A DNA stretch of 64,000 nt from the NCBI GenBank assembly GCA_963813345.1, contig CAWEYR010000010.1, positions 62,001-126,000 on the forward strand, read 5' to 3'. Both the position numbers and the translations under genes were made by a program. Of the stretch, positions 1 to 10,359 are shown piece after piece. The notes beneath the pieces are model-generated. The model ran no database searches, had not been told where the DNA came from, and worked only from the letters and a program-made list of their open reading frames with translations. Source of the DNA: CAWDDA01 sp963813345 (GTDB taxonomy: Bacteria; Acidobacteriota; Blastocatellia; RBC074). Within the stretch, counting starts at the first letter, position 1. Every line of letters begins with the position of its first letter.

Positions 1-195
1 GTACCTGCGCGCCGCGCTCTGCTCGTACTCCGGAGGCAAATAGACGAGTACATTTCGTTTTTCAGGAAGAAACCGGGACTCGAAATCCGGGTGCATGCGG
101 AAATCGCCCGTCAGGGTGTGGTCCGGGCCCTGAGGGCTGTACCGGTGAAGTTGTTCAGCCATACCGTCAAAAGCCGGCGGAGCCTCGTTCTTCAT
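1..195 (-). CDS. Putative esterase, N-terminal fragment
   Basis: An open frame of 65 codons starts at an ATG (complement of 193-195) and runs off the left edge of the window. The visible peptide ends in LVYLPPEYEQSAARRY. That pattern of a strand followed by YLPPxY and a basic-aromatic pair is typical of the N-terminus of the enterochelin-esterase / esterase D family (alpha/beta hydrolase, PF00756), where it precedes the 'YPVLYMLDG' strand. The catalytic nucleophile and His lie outside the window, so the substrate cannot be judged. No signal peptide is visible, so this copy is probably cytoplasmic. It is transcribed divergently from the transporter gene that follows. The family call rests on this short motif only. 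Confidence 0.6.
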   Translation of the reverse strand, partial: MKNEAPPAFDGMAEQLHRYSPQGPDHTLTGDFRMHPDFESRFLPEKRNVLVYLPPEYEQSAARRY

Positions 196-272
196 GTACA
201 GGCTGCGCGGGCTCCGTATAATAGCGTGTTCCAGGCGGAGTAGGAATGCTCCGCGTTACCCGAAAGGACTAA

Positions 273-980
273 ATGTATTGGAATTGGCAGCAAACTCCTC
301 ACCTCATCGTAATTACAAGTACTACGATCTCATGATGGCCGCCTTTGTAACGGTTCTACTTGTGCGCCAACGTCATCGGCGTGCAGAAGGTATCGATCCT
401 TGGCGGCCTCACATTTGGTACTGGTATCCTCTTCTTTCCACTGAGCTATGTCTTTGGCGACATACTTACCGAAGTCTACGGCTATGCGCGATCGAGGCGT
501 GTCATCTGGGCTGGTTTTGCGCGTTGATCTTTGCGGCGGGCATGAGCTGGGTGATTGTCAAAATGCCTCCAGGGCCCGGGCTGGCCGCACCAACCCGCAT
601 ACGACTTCGTCTTCGGCAATACACCCCGCATCATCTTTGCTTCGCTGATTGCATTCTGGGCAGGCGAATTCACGAATTCCTTCCTGCTGGCAAAGATGAA
701 GCTAATGACAAACGGGAAATGGCTGTGGACAAGAACAATTGGTTCGACTGTCGGAGGCGAATGTGTCGATTCGCTAATCTTTTACCCCCTGGCGTTTGCA
801 GGCATCTGGGCGACGGCTGACGTGATCCAGGTAATGATCACCAATTACGCTTTCAAGGTGATCTGGGAAATCCTCGCAACTCCAGTTACTTACAGGGTCG
901 TCAACTTTCTCAAGCGCGCGGAGCACGAGGACTATTTTGACAGGAACACAAAGTTCACTCCGTTTTCTCTCGAAGCGTGA
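273..980 (+). CDS. yhhQ: Queuosine precursor transporter, YhhQ family (frameshifted)
   Basis: Conserved YhhQ/Vut_1 (PF02592) sequence is spread over three frames: KYYDLMMAAFVTVLL near 317-362, then a frame giving VSILGGLTFGTGILFFPLSY near 385-445, then RTIGSTVGGECVDSLIFYPL near 730-790. This family imports preQ0/preQ1 across the inner membrane for queuosine tRNA modification. It normally has about 220 residues and six membrane helices, which agrees with the locus length. At least three indels (about 300, 365, and between 520 and 580) are needed to join the parts. The start is uncertain: ATG 273 gives a plausible MYWNWQQTPH start but needs an early shift. The last 141 codons (from 555) are intact and end at 980. 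No queuosine gene lies next to it. Confidence 0.8.
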
Positions 981-1060
981 TTGCCCGAGAGCCCTGTTGG
1001 TTGTTACCTTATACATTCACGAGAGACATCAAATACAAGAATCTGTGAGGTCCAGTTAAA

Positions 1061-2153
1061 TTGAGTACTCGCACAGCAGACCGTTTGAAGAACAATATCG
1101 AGGCTGCCCGCAACACACTCGACGCGCATGTACGCGAAACAGTCGCGTGGCACTTCAATCCGGAAACAGGCTCACCGTTCTGGCTCGAGTTTGCAAAAAA
1201 GCTCGACTGGGATCCGAGAAAGGAGATCCAGCGCTATGAGGACCTGGATCGCTTCGGGTTCTTTGAGGATGAATGGCTTCGAGGTGGCCCGGTGCGCAGG
1301 TGGGTGCCAAAAGCACTCAGCAACCAGCCGATCTATACTTTCGAGACTGGAGGCAGCACCGGAGTGCCAAAGTCGCGAATCAACATCAATGACTTTCGTA
1401 CCGATTACGAGATATTCAGTGAAACATTGCCGGATGAGTATTTCCCAAAGGGTGCTGACTGGCTGATGCTTGGTCCGTCGGGACCGCGAAGGCTCAGGTT
1501 GGCGGTTGAACATCTGGCTCAGCACCGCGGCGGAATCTCATTTTGCGTTGACCTTGATCCGCGATGGGTGATCAAGCTGGTCAAGTGGGGTGAGATGGCG
1601 ATGATGGAGCGTTACAAGCAGCACGTTATCGACCAGGCGGTCACGATTCTGAAGGCGCACGACAACGTCAGATGCATGTTCACGACGCCCAAACTGCTCG
1701 AGGCTTTATGTGAGAGGGTGTCGTTGAAGAAGGCGGGCATCACCGGAGTGTTTTGTGGAGGCACCGAAATGACTCCTCAATTCCATCGGTTCGCCGTCGA
1801 AGAGTTGATGGAAGGTGGCTATTTCGCTGCTACGTACGGAAACACTCTGATGGGACTGGCGGCACACAAGCCGCCCGAGCCTGAAGACAACTGGGCAATC
1901 ATCTATTTTCCTCCTAGTCCGCGAGCAATGATCGAAGTCGTCGATCCGGATGAGCCCACAAAGCTGGTCGGTTACGGCGAGACAGGGAGAGTGCGACTGA
2001 CTACGCTGACGCGTGAATTCTTCATGCCCACGCTTTCTTGAAAGGGACGAAGCCGAGCGCGAGCTTCCTTGCGAGAAGTACCCATGGGACGGCGTCAGAA
2101 ATGTGAGGCCGTTCTCGCGATTACAGACGTCAGTCGTCGAAGGAGTTTATTGA
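1061..2153 (+). CDS. Adenylate-forming enzyme (ANL superfamily), EhpF / PaaK-like
   Basis: A TTG start at 1061 with GTGAGG about 10 bases upstream is followed by roughly 363 residues. The ANL phosphate-binding loop is clear (FETGGSTGVPKS, about residue 95), as is the adenine-site region GGTEMT and a YGNTLMG segment. The protein stops without the approximately 100-residue C-terminal lid of CoA ligases. That length and architecture match EhpF of the phenazine antibiotic pathway in Pantoea and related 'phenazine antibiotic biosynthesis protein' entries, which adenylate a carboxylate. The frame breaks near 2030: the +1 frame continues with FLERDEAERELPCEKYPWDG to a TGA at 2151-2153, so the apparent stop at 2041 is likely an indel artefact. 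It lies directly upstream of an aldehyde dehydrogenase, as ehpF does with ehpG. The natural substrate is unknown. Confidence 0.72.
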
Positions 2154-2166
2154 GCGCCAGCATATC

Positions 2167-3617
2167 ATGCTTCACATATACCAATTCTTCGAAAAGGCAC
2201 GCCATACACAAGCGTTGACATTGCCTACGCTCCGAACTTCAGGACGCGCCAACCATTTGTCGGCGTGAGCCAGGCAAATCCGGGACTCATCCGGCGCGAT
2301 CTGCGCGACCAGGAGGAGATGCGACAGGCGCTCGCATCGCTTACGACTCGCAACCTCCTCGACATCTGCAAGCTCGCAGGCGAGCACTTCCTGAATGATT
2401 CGCTTCCACTCGGCGATGTCACGCAATCGCCGCAGGATTATGTAGAGCAGCTATCCGCGACGACAGGAATGCCTCACGTTCTCGTGCGGCGGAACATGCA
2501 GAAGATACTACAACGCGATGACGCAGATGGAGCAGATGCTCGCAGGGCTGACACGTGGTGTCGACCTCGGCATTCTGGACACTGGCTTCGGAACCGTAGA
2601 TGGGCACGCTCTAAGCTTCTATCCCAAAGGCTCGAGTCTTGGTGTAGTCCTTCCGAGCAATTCGCCCGGAGTGCATGCGCTGTGGATTCCTTCTTTCGCG
2701 CTCAAGATTCCGCTCGTGCTCAAGCCGGGAAGCGCCGAGCCCTGGTCGCCATACCGGATCATACAGGCGCTCATCAAGGCCGGCGCGTCCAAAGGAAGCG
2801 TTCGGATTCTATCCGACCGACCACGCCGGAGGCGGAGATATCCTGCGAAATACGGGACGCGGAATGGTATTTGGTGACGTCTCGTCGACCGGAAAATGGA
2901 AAGGCGACCCACGAATCGAAATTCACGGACCAGGTTACAGCAAGGTGATCATCGGAGAGGACGCGATCGAGAACTGGGAAGACTACATTGATATCATCGT
3001 CTCCTCGATTGCCGAGAATGGCGGCCGATCGTGCATCAATGCGTCTGGAGTCTGGGTTCCGAAATATGCGCGCGAGATCTCCGAGGCCGTGGCCGCAAAG
3101 CTTGCGCGGATCGAGCCGCGCTCGGTCGATGATCCCGAAGCGCTGCCTCGCTCCCTTTGCCGATCCGAACGTCGCGGCGCGCATATCGGGAATGATTGAT
3201 CAGGGTTTATTGGAAGAAGGAGCGCGCGATGTGACTGCCGGTCACAGGAAGTCAGATCGTCGCGAGCGTCTCGTCACTCATGATTCATCGACGTATCTTC
3301 TTCCGACCGTCATTCATTGCGACAGTCCGGATCATAATCTTGCGAATCGTGAGTTTCTGTTTCCATTCGCGAGCGTGATCGAAGTGCCTGAGAGTCAGAT
3401 GCCGGAAATACTTGGCCCGACGCTCGTCCTGACAGCGATCACATCGAACAAGCGCTTTGTCGATCGCCTGATCTCTTCGGCAAACGTGGACCGGTTGAAC
3501 ATTGGCGCCATTCCGACCGGCCAGATCAGCTGGGACCAGCCGCACGAAGGCAACCTGTTTGATCACCTGTATGGAAGGCGGGCCTTTCAGCGCAGCGCGC
3601 CTCTTCGGGCAGCATGA
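2167..3617 (+). CDS. Aldehyde dehydrogenase superfamily acyl reductase, EhpG-like (frameshifted)
   Basis: The locus begins at ATG 2167 (MLHI, then PILRKGTPYTSVDIAY after a 2-base indel near 2177) and ends at TGA 3617, overlapping the next ATG by four bases. Successive frames give GSSLGVVLPSNSPGVHALW (NAD-binding region), DVSSTGKWKGDPRIEIHGPG, and NGGRSCINASGVWVP, which is the active-site Cys loop of aldehyde dehydrogenases. The C-terminal part LNREFLF-like segment and NIGAIPTGQISWDQP also fit. Further shifts lie near 2510, 2795 and 3145. Together with the preceding adenylating enzyme it could reduce an acyl-adenylate or acyl-thioester to an aldehyde; this is inference from the EhpF/EhpG and LuxE/LuxC precedents. 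No membrane segment is visible. Confidence 0.72.
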
Positions 3618-4912
3618 GGATTCTCTACATCACAGCCGGCGCAGCGGGAATGTTCTGTGGCAGTTGCCTCCGTGACAATGCCCTGGCAACGGAGCTGATC
3701 AGGCAGGATCACGAGGTAACGCTGCTGCCACTTTACACTCCTACGCGGACGGACGAGGCAAACGTCAGCAGCGATCGTGTGTTTTTTGGCGGAATCAGTG
3801 TGTATCTCGAGCAGCACTCGGCGTTCTTCCGGCACACTCCCCGCCTTCTCGATCGCGTGTGGGATTCGGAACTCGCTCTCAAAGCTGCTGCGCGACGCTC
3901 AATCCCGGTCGATCCAAAGTCACTCGCCGAGCTTACGATTTCGATGCTTCGAGGCATCGATGGCCATCAGAGGAAAGAATTCTTCAAGCTGATCGACTGG
4001 CTGGCTGAACGTGAAACGCCCGACATCATCAATCTTCCCAACGCCCTTCTGATTTCGCTTGCCGGGCCGGTGCGAAAGGCACTCAAGCGGCCAGTCTGCG
4101 TCACGCTTCAGGGCGAGGATGTCTTCCTTGATGGCATCCAGGAGCCTCATCGCTCCGAGGCTCTGGACCTGATCCGGTCGAGTGTAGATTCCGTGGATGC
4201 GTTTATTTCGGTCAGTGAATTCTATGCGGACTCGATGTCGGAGTATCTACGGATTCCGCGTGACAAAATTCATGTCGTCCCGCTGGGGATCAATCTTGAA
4301 GGGCATGGCGCCAATCATCACGATCACAACGAGGTTTTCACAGTTGGTTATTTTGCGCGTATAGCACCCGAGAAAGGGTTGCACTTGCTTGCTGATGCAT
4401 ATATCCGACTGCGCGAACGCGGGGAGCTGGGCGACGCGCGGCTCGAAGCGGCCGGCTATCTCGCTCCTGAGCATCGCGAATTCCTTCGTGGAATCGAGCG
4501 TCGGCTAAGAGAAGCCGGTTTTGGCGAAGAGTTTCATTACCGTGGAGAACTCGACAGGGACGCAAAGATCAGTTTTCTGCGGTCGATGGACGTCTTTTCG
4601 ATGCCCACTACATATGCCGAACCCAAAGGACTCTCGGTAATCGAGGCGATGGCCAACGGCGTGCCTATTGTGCAGCCGCGATGGGGAGCGTTTCCAGAGA
4701 TGATTCAGAAGACCGGAGGCGGCGTCCTCTTTGAGCCGAATGATGTATCGAGTCTTGCTGAAGCCATTCTAACGCTCTGGAAGAATTCCGAGCTGGCACG
4801 CGATCTCGGGCGCCGTGGCGCAGCCGGCGTCACCGAGCACTACACTGCCTCGCATATGGCCTCGCGCGCTCTTGAAGTTTACTCCGAAGTCATTCAACGG
4901 TTTGCATTCTGA
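3614..4912 (+). CDS. Glycosyltransferase family 4 protein
   Basis: An intact 432-residue protein with two Rossmann-like halves. The N-terminus MRILYITAGAAGMFCGSCLR is a GT-B nucleotide-sugar fold start with a glycine-rich loop. The linker region has FISVSEFYADSM and HVVPLGI, typical of GT4 enzymes. The C-terminal donor site has GYFARIAPEKGLHLL and the E-x7-E motif (EPKGLSVIEAMANGVPIV). Its ATG overlaps the aldehyde dehydrogenase stop (ATGA), so the two are translationally coupled and probably in one operon with the adenylating enzyme. It presumably transfers a sugar to the product of the upstream enzymes or to a cell-surface lipid, but neither donor nor acceptor can be read from sequence. Confidence 0.9.
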   Translation: MRILYITAGAAGMFCGSCLRDNALATELIRQDHEVTLLPLYTPTRTDEANVSSDRVFFGGISVYLEQHSAFFRHTPRLLDRVWDSELALKAAARRSIPVDPKSLAELTISMLRGIDGHQRKEFFKLIDWLAERETPDIINLPNALLISLAGPVRKALKRPVCVTLQGEDVFLDGIQEPHRSEALDLIRSSVDSVDAFISVSEFYADSMSEYLRIPRDKIHVVPLGINLEGHGANHHDHNEVFTVGYFARIAPEKGLHLLADAYIRLRERGELGDARLEAAGYLAPEHREFLRGIERRLREAGFGEEFHYRGELDRDAKISFLRSMDVFSMPTTYAEPKGLSVIEAMANGVPIVQPRWGAFPEMIQKTGGGVLFEPNDVSSLAEAILTLWKNSELARDLGRRGAAGVTEHYTASHMASRALEVYSEVIQRFAF

Positions 4913-4934
4913 ACCGGTAACGGAGGTTACCCGG

Positions 4935-6121
4935 ATGCTCTCAAGACTACTCATATGCTGTGGGATTGTTGTAGTAGCAACTTTGACATTCAGCAGTTTC
5001 TGTCTGACGCCGGAGGCGTCTAATTCAATAGCCGGTGGCAACGCCACCGGAACGGATAGAAGAATGGTTCCGACCCTGAAAGGGTCGAAGTCCTGTGCGA
5101 GATGCGACCCTTTCAGGGTCGGAATGGTCTTCACATCCCGTTCCGGTGGCGTTGCCACCGGCTATTGAATCTGTCGCTTTCAGCGACGAAGAACCACTTC
5201 CTCTCCGCACCTGAAACACATCGCTTTGTGCCGAAGATCGGGTACCCGACGTTTGCTAAACGCGAGCCTGTTCTGCGCATCAAGCCCGGTGACACTGTCG
5301 AGACCAATTCTCTCTGGGGCGAATGGTACGAGCGGGCGGGTGGTGCATGGCCGGGAGAGGTTGGGCCTTTTCATATCGAGGGAGCGACGCCGCGCGATAC
5401 TCTTGTTGTGAAGATCATCAAGCTTCGACCTAATCGCGATCGCGCCGTATCCACGCATTCGCCGAACTTCAGCGCGCTTGCAAATGATAAATACACACCT
5501 GTATTGAACGACCCTACTCCAGCAAAGCGCTTCCTCTGGAGACTCGATCTGACAAAGATGACGGGCATTCTCGATTTGCCGGGAAGCAAGCTCAAACGCA
5601 TCGAGGTTGAACTCTCTCCAATGCTTGGCCGTGTAGCGACGGCGCCACAGGGCGAGCAATCCTGGGGAGGTCTGTGGCCCGGCGAGTTCGGAGGAAACAT
5701 GGATGCCTCCGACGTTCGCGAAGGAGCGACGGTATATCTTCCGATCTTTCACGACGGCGCCCTTTTTTACTTCGGAGACGGGCATGCTCTTCAGGGTGAT
5801 GGAGAAGTTTGCGGTTCGGGTCTCGAGACATCGATGGATGTCACCTTCGAGTTCGGCCTGATCAAGAATAAAGTGATTCGCTGGCCGCGCATCGAGAATG
5901 CCGAGTTCATTATGGCGACGGGAAGTGTCCGCCCGCTGATGGACGCCTTTCGAATCGCACAGATCGAGCTTATCCTGTGGCTGGTTGACGAATACGGATT
6001 CGAAAAGTGGGAAGCCTTCCAGGTTGTGTCCCAGGTTGGCACCACTCGCGTTGCGAATGCCGTCGATCCGAACTACACAGTTGTAGCCAAGTTCCCAAAG
6101 AAGTTTCTACCACCCCGATAG
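4935..6121 (+). CDS. Secreted acetamidase/formamidase family protein, interrupted by a palindromic element
   Basis: From 5180 onward the frame encodes an acetamidase/formamidase (FmdA/AmdA, PF03069) domain: VLRIKPGDTVETNS, GPFHIEGATPRDTLVV, PGEFGGNMDASDVREGATVY, GDGHALQGDGEVCGSGLETS, all characteristic. Upstream, ATG 4935 in a different frame starts a hydrophobic signal peptide (MLSRLLICCGIVVVATLTF). Between them at 5027-5170 lies an approximately 140-base inverted repeat that shifts the frame. The simplest reading is a secreted enzyme whose signal peptide was separated from the mature part by the element, so this copy may be inactive unless translation restarts (ATG 5102 lies inside the element). 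The family hydrolyses short amides to ammonia and the acid, but the actual substrate here is unknown. Confidence 0.78.
5027..5170. repeat. Long imperfect inverted repeat inside the formamidase-like gene
   Basis: Two arms of about 65 bases are near-complementary. The outer part is ATTCAATAGCCGGTGGCAAC followed by GCCACCGGAACG, the inner part CCGACCCTGAAAGGGTCG. Each arm itself contains two small hairpins (GGTGGC-AAC-GCCACC and GACCCT-GAA-AGGGTC). The element lies between a signal peptide and its mature domain, in two different frames. No other copy of this family is seen in the window. Confidence 0.85.
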
Positions 6122-6147
6122 GCGCCGCCGCAGGAGGACCACGGTTC

Positions 6148-6813
6148 TTGCTCGAAATTCAACGTCTTTCCAAAGAGTATCCAACGCCTGTCGGTCCCCT
6201 TGTCGTCCTGAGTGATGTCAGTCTCGAGCTCGAGCGTGGTCACGCGGCAGTAATCACCGGACCTTCAGGAAGCGGCAAGAGTACATTGCTATATGCGATT
6301 GGCGCACTCGATCCGCCGACCGCGGGGACAATCACCCTTGATGGAGTGAATCCATACGGTCTTGCTGAGAAGGCCCTCTCTTCCTTTCGCAATCAAAAGA
6401 TTGGATTTGTCTTTCAGGATCATTGCCTCCTGCCTCAGTGTTCGGCACTCGAGAACGTCCTGGCACCAACGCTGGTAGCTCCGCGGAACAACGGGTTTGA
6501 GGCACGAGCGCGATCGCTCCTCGGTGAGGTTGGTCTCGAGCACCGTTTGAATCACCGGCCGTCTGAACTTTCGGGTGGTGAAAAGCAGCGCGTGGCAATC
6601 GCACGCGCCCTGGTGCAGGAGCCTGTACTTCTGCTGTGTGATGAACCTACTGGCAACCTCGATCACGATTCCGCGGAAACTGTGGGAAGCTTGCTTCTCG
6701 ATATGCACGCACGTTTCAAAACCATTCTCATAGTCGTGACTCACAGCCGGGAGCTCGCGAATCGTTTCCCGATGCGGTACGAAATGAAAGAGCGGCACCT
6801 CGAACGCGCATGA
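6148..6813 (+). CDS. ABC transporter ATP-binding protein, LolD/MacB type
   Basis: A TTG start at 6148 is supported by AGGAGG at 6132-6137 and gives 221 residues; upstream in-frame codons overlap the formamidase gene and are unlikely to be used. Walker A is GPSGSGKST, the Q-loop GFVFQDHCLLPQ, the signature LSGGEKQRVAIARALVQ, Walker B LLLCDEPTGNLD, and the switch His lies in VVTHS. The size and the L-rich region after the Q-loop place it with the LolD/MacB/FtsE class, which drives mechanotransmission-type permeases rather than substrate channels. It lies 36 bases before a large FtsX-domain permease, so the two form one transporter. Confidence 0.95.
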   Translation: MLEIQRLSKEYPTPVGPLVVLSDVSLELERGHAAVITGPSGSGKSTLLYAIGALDPPTAGTITLDGVNPYGLAEKALSSFRNQKIGFVFQDHCLLPQCSALENVLAPTLVAPRNNGFEARARSLLGEVGLEHRLNHRPSELSGGEKQRVAIARALVQEPVLLLCDEPTGNLDHDSAETVGSLLLDMHARFKTILIVVTHSRELANRFPMRYEMKERHLERA

Positions 6814-6849
6814 TTTTTCGCCGGCAGAGATAGCAGTTCCCTCCAGACT

Positions 6850-9800
6850 ATGAGAGCAGCAACACTCGTCCGAAGAAGCTTAGAACACTACTGGAAAAGC
6901 AACCTCGCGGTCGTTCTTGGTGTAGGTACAGCAGTCGCCGTCCTCGCCGGCGCGCTTATGGTGGGTGACTCAGTCAGATCAAGCCTGCGCAAAATGGTGC
7001 TCAACCAGCTCGGACGCACAGACGACGTTATCACCGCGACAAACGTTTTCTTCAGAGAAGAACTGGCAGAGGATATCGCCCGGCAGGACGAGCTCAGAGT
7101 TGTTTATGCGGATGCTTGTCCACTGCTCGTGTTCGAAGGCGTTGTGACCAATGCTGAGACGAAACGGCGAGCAGGCGGCGTTCAGATCTATGGAATCGAT
7201 GACCGCTTCCCTCGCTTTCATGAGCTTACTGACTTCACTCTCCCACAAGGGAACGCAACGCTCATCAGTCGATCCCTCGCATCAGAGCTTGGCGTCAAGG
7301 CGGACGAGACGGTCCTCATAAGAATCGAAAAGCCTTCGGCAATCCCGACTGAATCGCTGCACGGACGCAAGGACGATACCGGTGTCACGATGCGTGCAAA
7401 TGTCACGGGAGTGCTCGACAGCGAACGGATGGGCGACTTCTCTTTGCGTCCACAGCAGACGGGAGTGAAGGCCCTCTTCATTCCGCTCGCGCGCCTGCAG
7501 CGGAATCTGGAGCAGGACGACAAAGCAAACACGATCCTTCTGAAAAGGCGCGACTCAAATCGCGCCACTACAGACGTGCTGACAGCGGTGCGATCCTCAC
7601 TCCGAAAAGCGTTTTCGCTTGCCGATCTTGGTTTGCGTGTCCGCAAGCTCGAAGCTTCCGGCACAGTCTCGCTCGAGAGCGACAGCGCGCTCATCAGCGA
7701 TTCGATCGCCGCACGAGCGCAGGAAGCCGCGGAAGAAGTCGGACTTGCACCCTCACCGGTACTCACCTATCTCGCGAACACAATTGCGTCGGGCGACCGT
7801 GTAATACCGTACTCGCTCGTTACAGCTTTGAGTGAGGATGACTATCGCAAGCTCAAGGGATCAAGTGCCGAAATAGCTTCTTCCAGTGGCACGCCACTTC
7901 TTCTGAACGCCTGGGCGGCACAGAACCTTCAGGCAGGCAAAGGTTCGCGCGTCCGGCTCGAATACTATCTCTGGCGAGACGACGGTGTGCTCGATACAGC
8001 AAGCGCCGACTTTGTAGTTGACGGAATCGTGCCTTTGAGCGGGCCGGCTGCTGATCGCGACTACGCGCCAGACTATCCGGGAATCACAGAAGCGCAGAGC
8101 CTTGGTGATTGGGATCCGCCGTTTCCGATAGATCTTTCCAAAGTACGACCGGTTGACGAGGACTACTGGAACAGGTATCGAACAACACCCAAAGCGTTTG
8201 TATTGCTGCCGGATGGTCAACGCCTCTGGCAATCGCGTTTCGGAAAGCTGACGTCGATCCGCTTTCATCCAAGAGGTGAAGATGATCTCGAAAGTGTTCG
8301 ATCAGGATTCACTCAGGCACTGAGATCGAAGATCGATCCAATCGCGAACGGCTTCGTTATCAGTCCCGTTCGTCAGGAAGGGCTCGCAGCCTCGAGCGGC
8401 GCGACAGATTTCGGAGAATATTTCACTTACTTCAGCTTTTTCATTGTCGCGGCAGCGCTACTGCTGGCGTCGCTCTTTTTTCGTCTCGGAGTCGAACAAA
8501 GAGTCCGCGAGATTGGCTTGCTGCGCTCCGTAGGCTTCGCTGCGCCCGCTGTGCGCAATCTTTTTCTGAAGGAAGGGATTCTCCTCGCTGTTGCCGGAGG
8601 AATACTTGGAATCGCAGGCGCCATTGGATATGCGTGGCTGATAATGTACGGGTTGCGCAACTGGTGGGTAGGCGCGGTAGGTACCACCATGCTCACGCTC
8701 GATCCGCGGCCCGTTACTCTGGCTGTCGGAGTCGCGGCCGGAGTGTTCACCGCCATAGTCTGTTTGATTCTGACCTTACGAGCTATTGCGAGAGTGTCAC
8801 CACGAAGTCTATTGACTGGAGGACCGTTGAGCGGGCGATCGCTCGCAGGCAATCAGGCAGGACGAGGAGGCTGGATGCTTCGAGTTTCGGGGCTTGTAGC
8901 GGGCCTGGCCGCGATCGTCGTACTTGGTGGTGTTGCGATTGGCGTTCCAGGACAAACGGCGGGATTCTTCATTGCCGGGACTCTGCTTTTGTATGCATCG
9001 GTGAGTTTCTGGTACCGGTGGTTTCGATCTGACCGTCAGACGCTGATCTCCGGCATTGGGATGTGGAGCCTTGTACGTCTGGGATTTCGCAATGCCTCTT
9101 CGCGCCCTGGAAGAAGCGCACTTTGCATCGCGCTCGTTGCGGCAGCAACCTTTATTATCACCGCGGTCGACGCTTTCAGGCGAGATGCAGGTGCGGCCAG
9201 TCAGGACCGAAGATCCGGCACCGGCGGTTACTCGTTAATGGGCGAAACGCTGCTGCCAGTTGTCATCAACCCGCAGAGCGAGTCTGGTCGCGAGGAGTTG
9301 AACCTGACAGGAGAACCCTCGCTTGACGGAGTCACGATAGAACGGTTCAGACTGAAACCCGGAGATGACTCGAGTTGTCTGAATCTGTATCAGCCAAAGA
9401 ATCCCCGGATTCTGGGAGCTCGCGAGGAGTTCATACGAGAAAACCGATTCTCGTTCGGAAACACTCTCGCATCAACTCCGGAAGAGAAAGAGAACCCATG
9501 GAGACTGCTTGAGCGTGAATCGATCGATGGCGCCGTGCCTGTAATCGCAGATGCGAATTCGATCGCATACGTTCTTCATGTTGCGGTTGGCGACGAGCTT
9601 CTACTCGGGACATCGAGCGGCACACCATTGCGATTGCGGGTTGCAGGTGCCCTCTCTGACAGCGTGCTTCAAGGTGAGCTCGTTATGTCCGAAAAGAATT
9701 TTCTTCGTCTCTTTCCGGATCGACAGGGTTACCGCTACTTTCTGATCGATGCGCCGGACAACAAGGGAGAGGCGGCGCTTACCGTGCTCGAGGACCGGCT

Positions 9801-10246
9801 CTCTGATTATGGCTTCGATGGGAGCTCAACTGCCGAACGGCTGGCAAGCTATCATCAGAGTCGAAAGCACATATCTCTCGACGTTTCAGTCCCTCGGCGG
9901 GCTTGGATTGCTGCTTGGAACTATCGGACTCGGTGCCGTATTGGCGCGCAACGTGATCGAGCGACAACGCGAGCTGGCACTGCTCCGCTCAGTTGGCTAC
10001 GAAAAAAGGCACTTCGCAGTGATGGTGATTGCCGAAAACGCAATCCTGCTAGTGCTGGGCGCGGCTACGGGACTTCTGTGCGCACTGATTGCAACGGCTC
10101 CGGCCCTTTACTCGCGCGGTGCTCCACCCCCGCTCAGGTCGCTGCTGCTGCCGCTGCTCGTGGTTCTCGTTGGTCTCGCAGCATCAGCGCTGGCATTGAG
10201 ACTGACCGCCTCGACACCACTGCTCAACGCCCTGCGTACTGAGTAA
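6850..10246 (+). CDS. ABC transporter permease with FtsX domains (one frameshift)
   Basis: About 1,130 residues. The N-terminus has a transmembrane helix (LAVVLGVGTAVAVLAGALMV) followed by a long periplasmic region. A first FtsX-type block of three to four helices occurs around residues 525-660 (EYFTYFSFFIVAAALLLASL; REIGLLRSVGF), a further helical stretch around 675-720, a second periplasmic domain, and a last FtsX block. The final block is in another frame after about 9857 (GGLGLLLGTIGLGAVLARNV, RQRELALLRSVGYEKRHF) and ends at 10246, so an indel is inferred there. The duplicated MacB_PCD/FtsX layout fits lipoprotein, peptide or toxin extrusion systems of the MacB/LolCE class. The cargo is unknown. 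Confidence 0.9.
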
Positions 10247-10359
10247 AGGTACGTTGTACCGCCTTCAGGCGGAATCTTTGTATGCAGTTCAAGCTTCAGC
10301 TTGCTCTTGGCCTATTCGCGCAAAGGCAAGCCTGAAGCCTGAACTCCATACCAAATACC
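10247..10359. repeat. Repeat island between convergent genes (family 2 half plus family 1 inverted pair)
   Basis: 10250-10277 holds GGTACGTTGTACCGCCTTCAGGCGGAATC in parts (two small hairpins, GTAC-GTT-GTAC and CCGCC-TTCA-GGCGG). 10285-10348 holds an imperfect inverted pair based on AGTTCAAGCTTCAGCTTGC and its complement. It lies between the permease and the TonB receptor gene, which converge, and may act as a two-way terminator although no U-tract is visible. Confidence 0.8.

Noticed and set aside
2030..2153. Programmed ribosomal frameshift in the adenylate-forming gene
   Set aside because: Similar breaks occur in many genes without a common slippery site, which points to sequence errors.
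1061..3617. Phenazine biosynthesis cluster
   Set aside because: Only the EhpF/EhpG-like pair is present; none of the phzA-G core genes are in the window.
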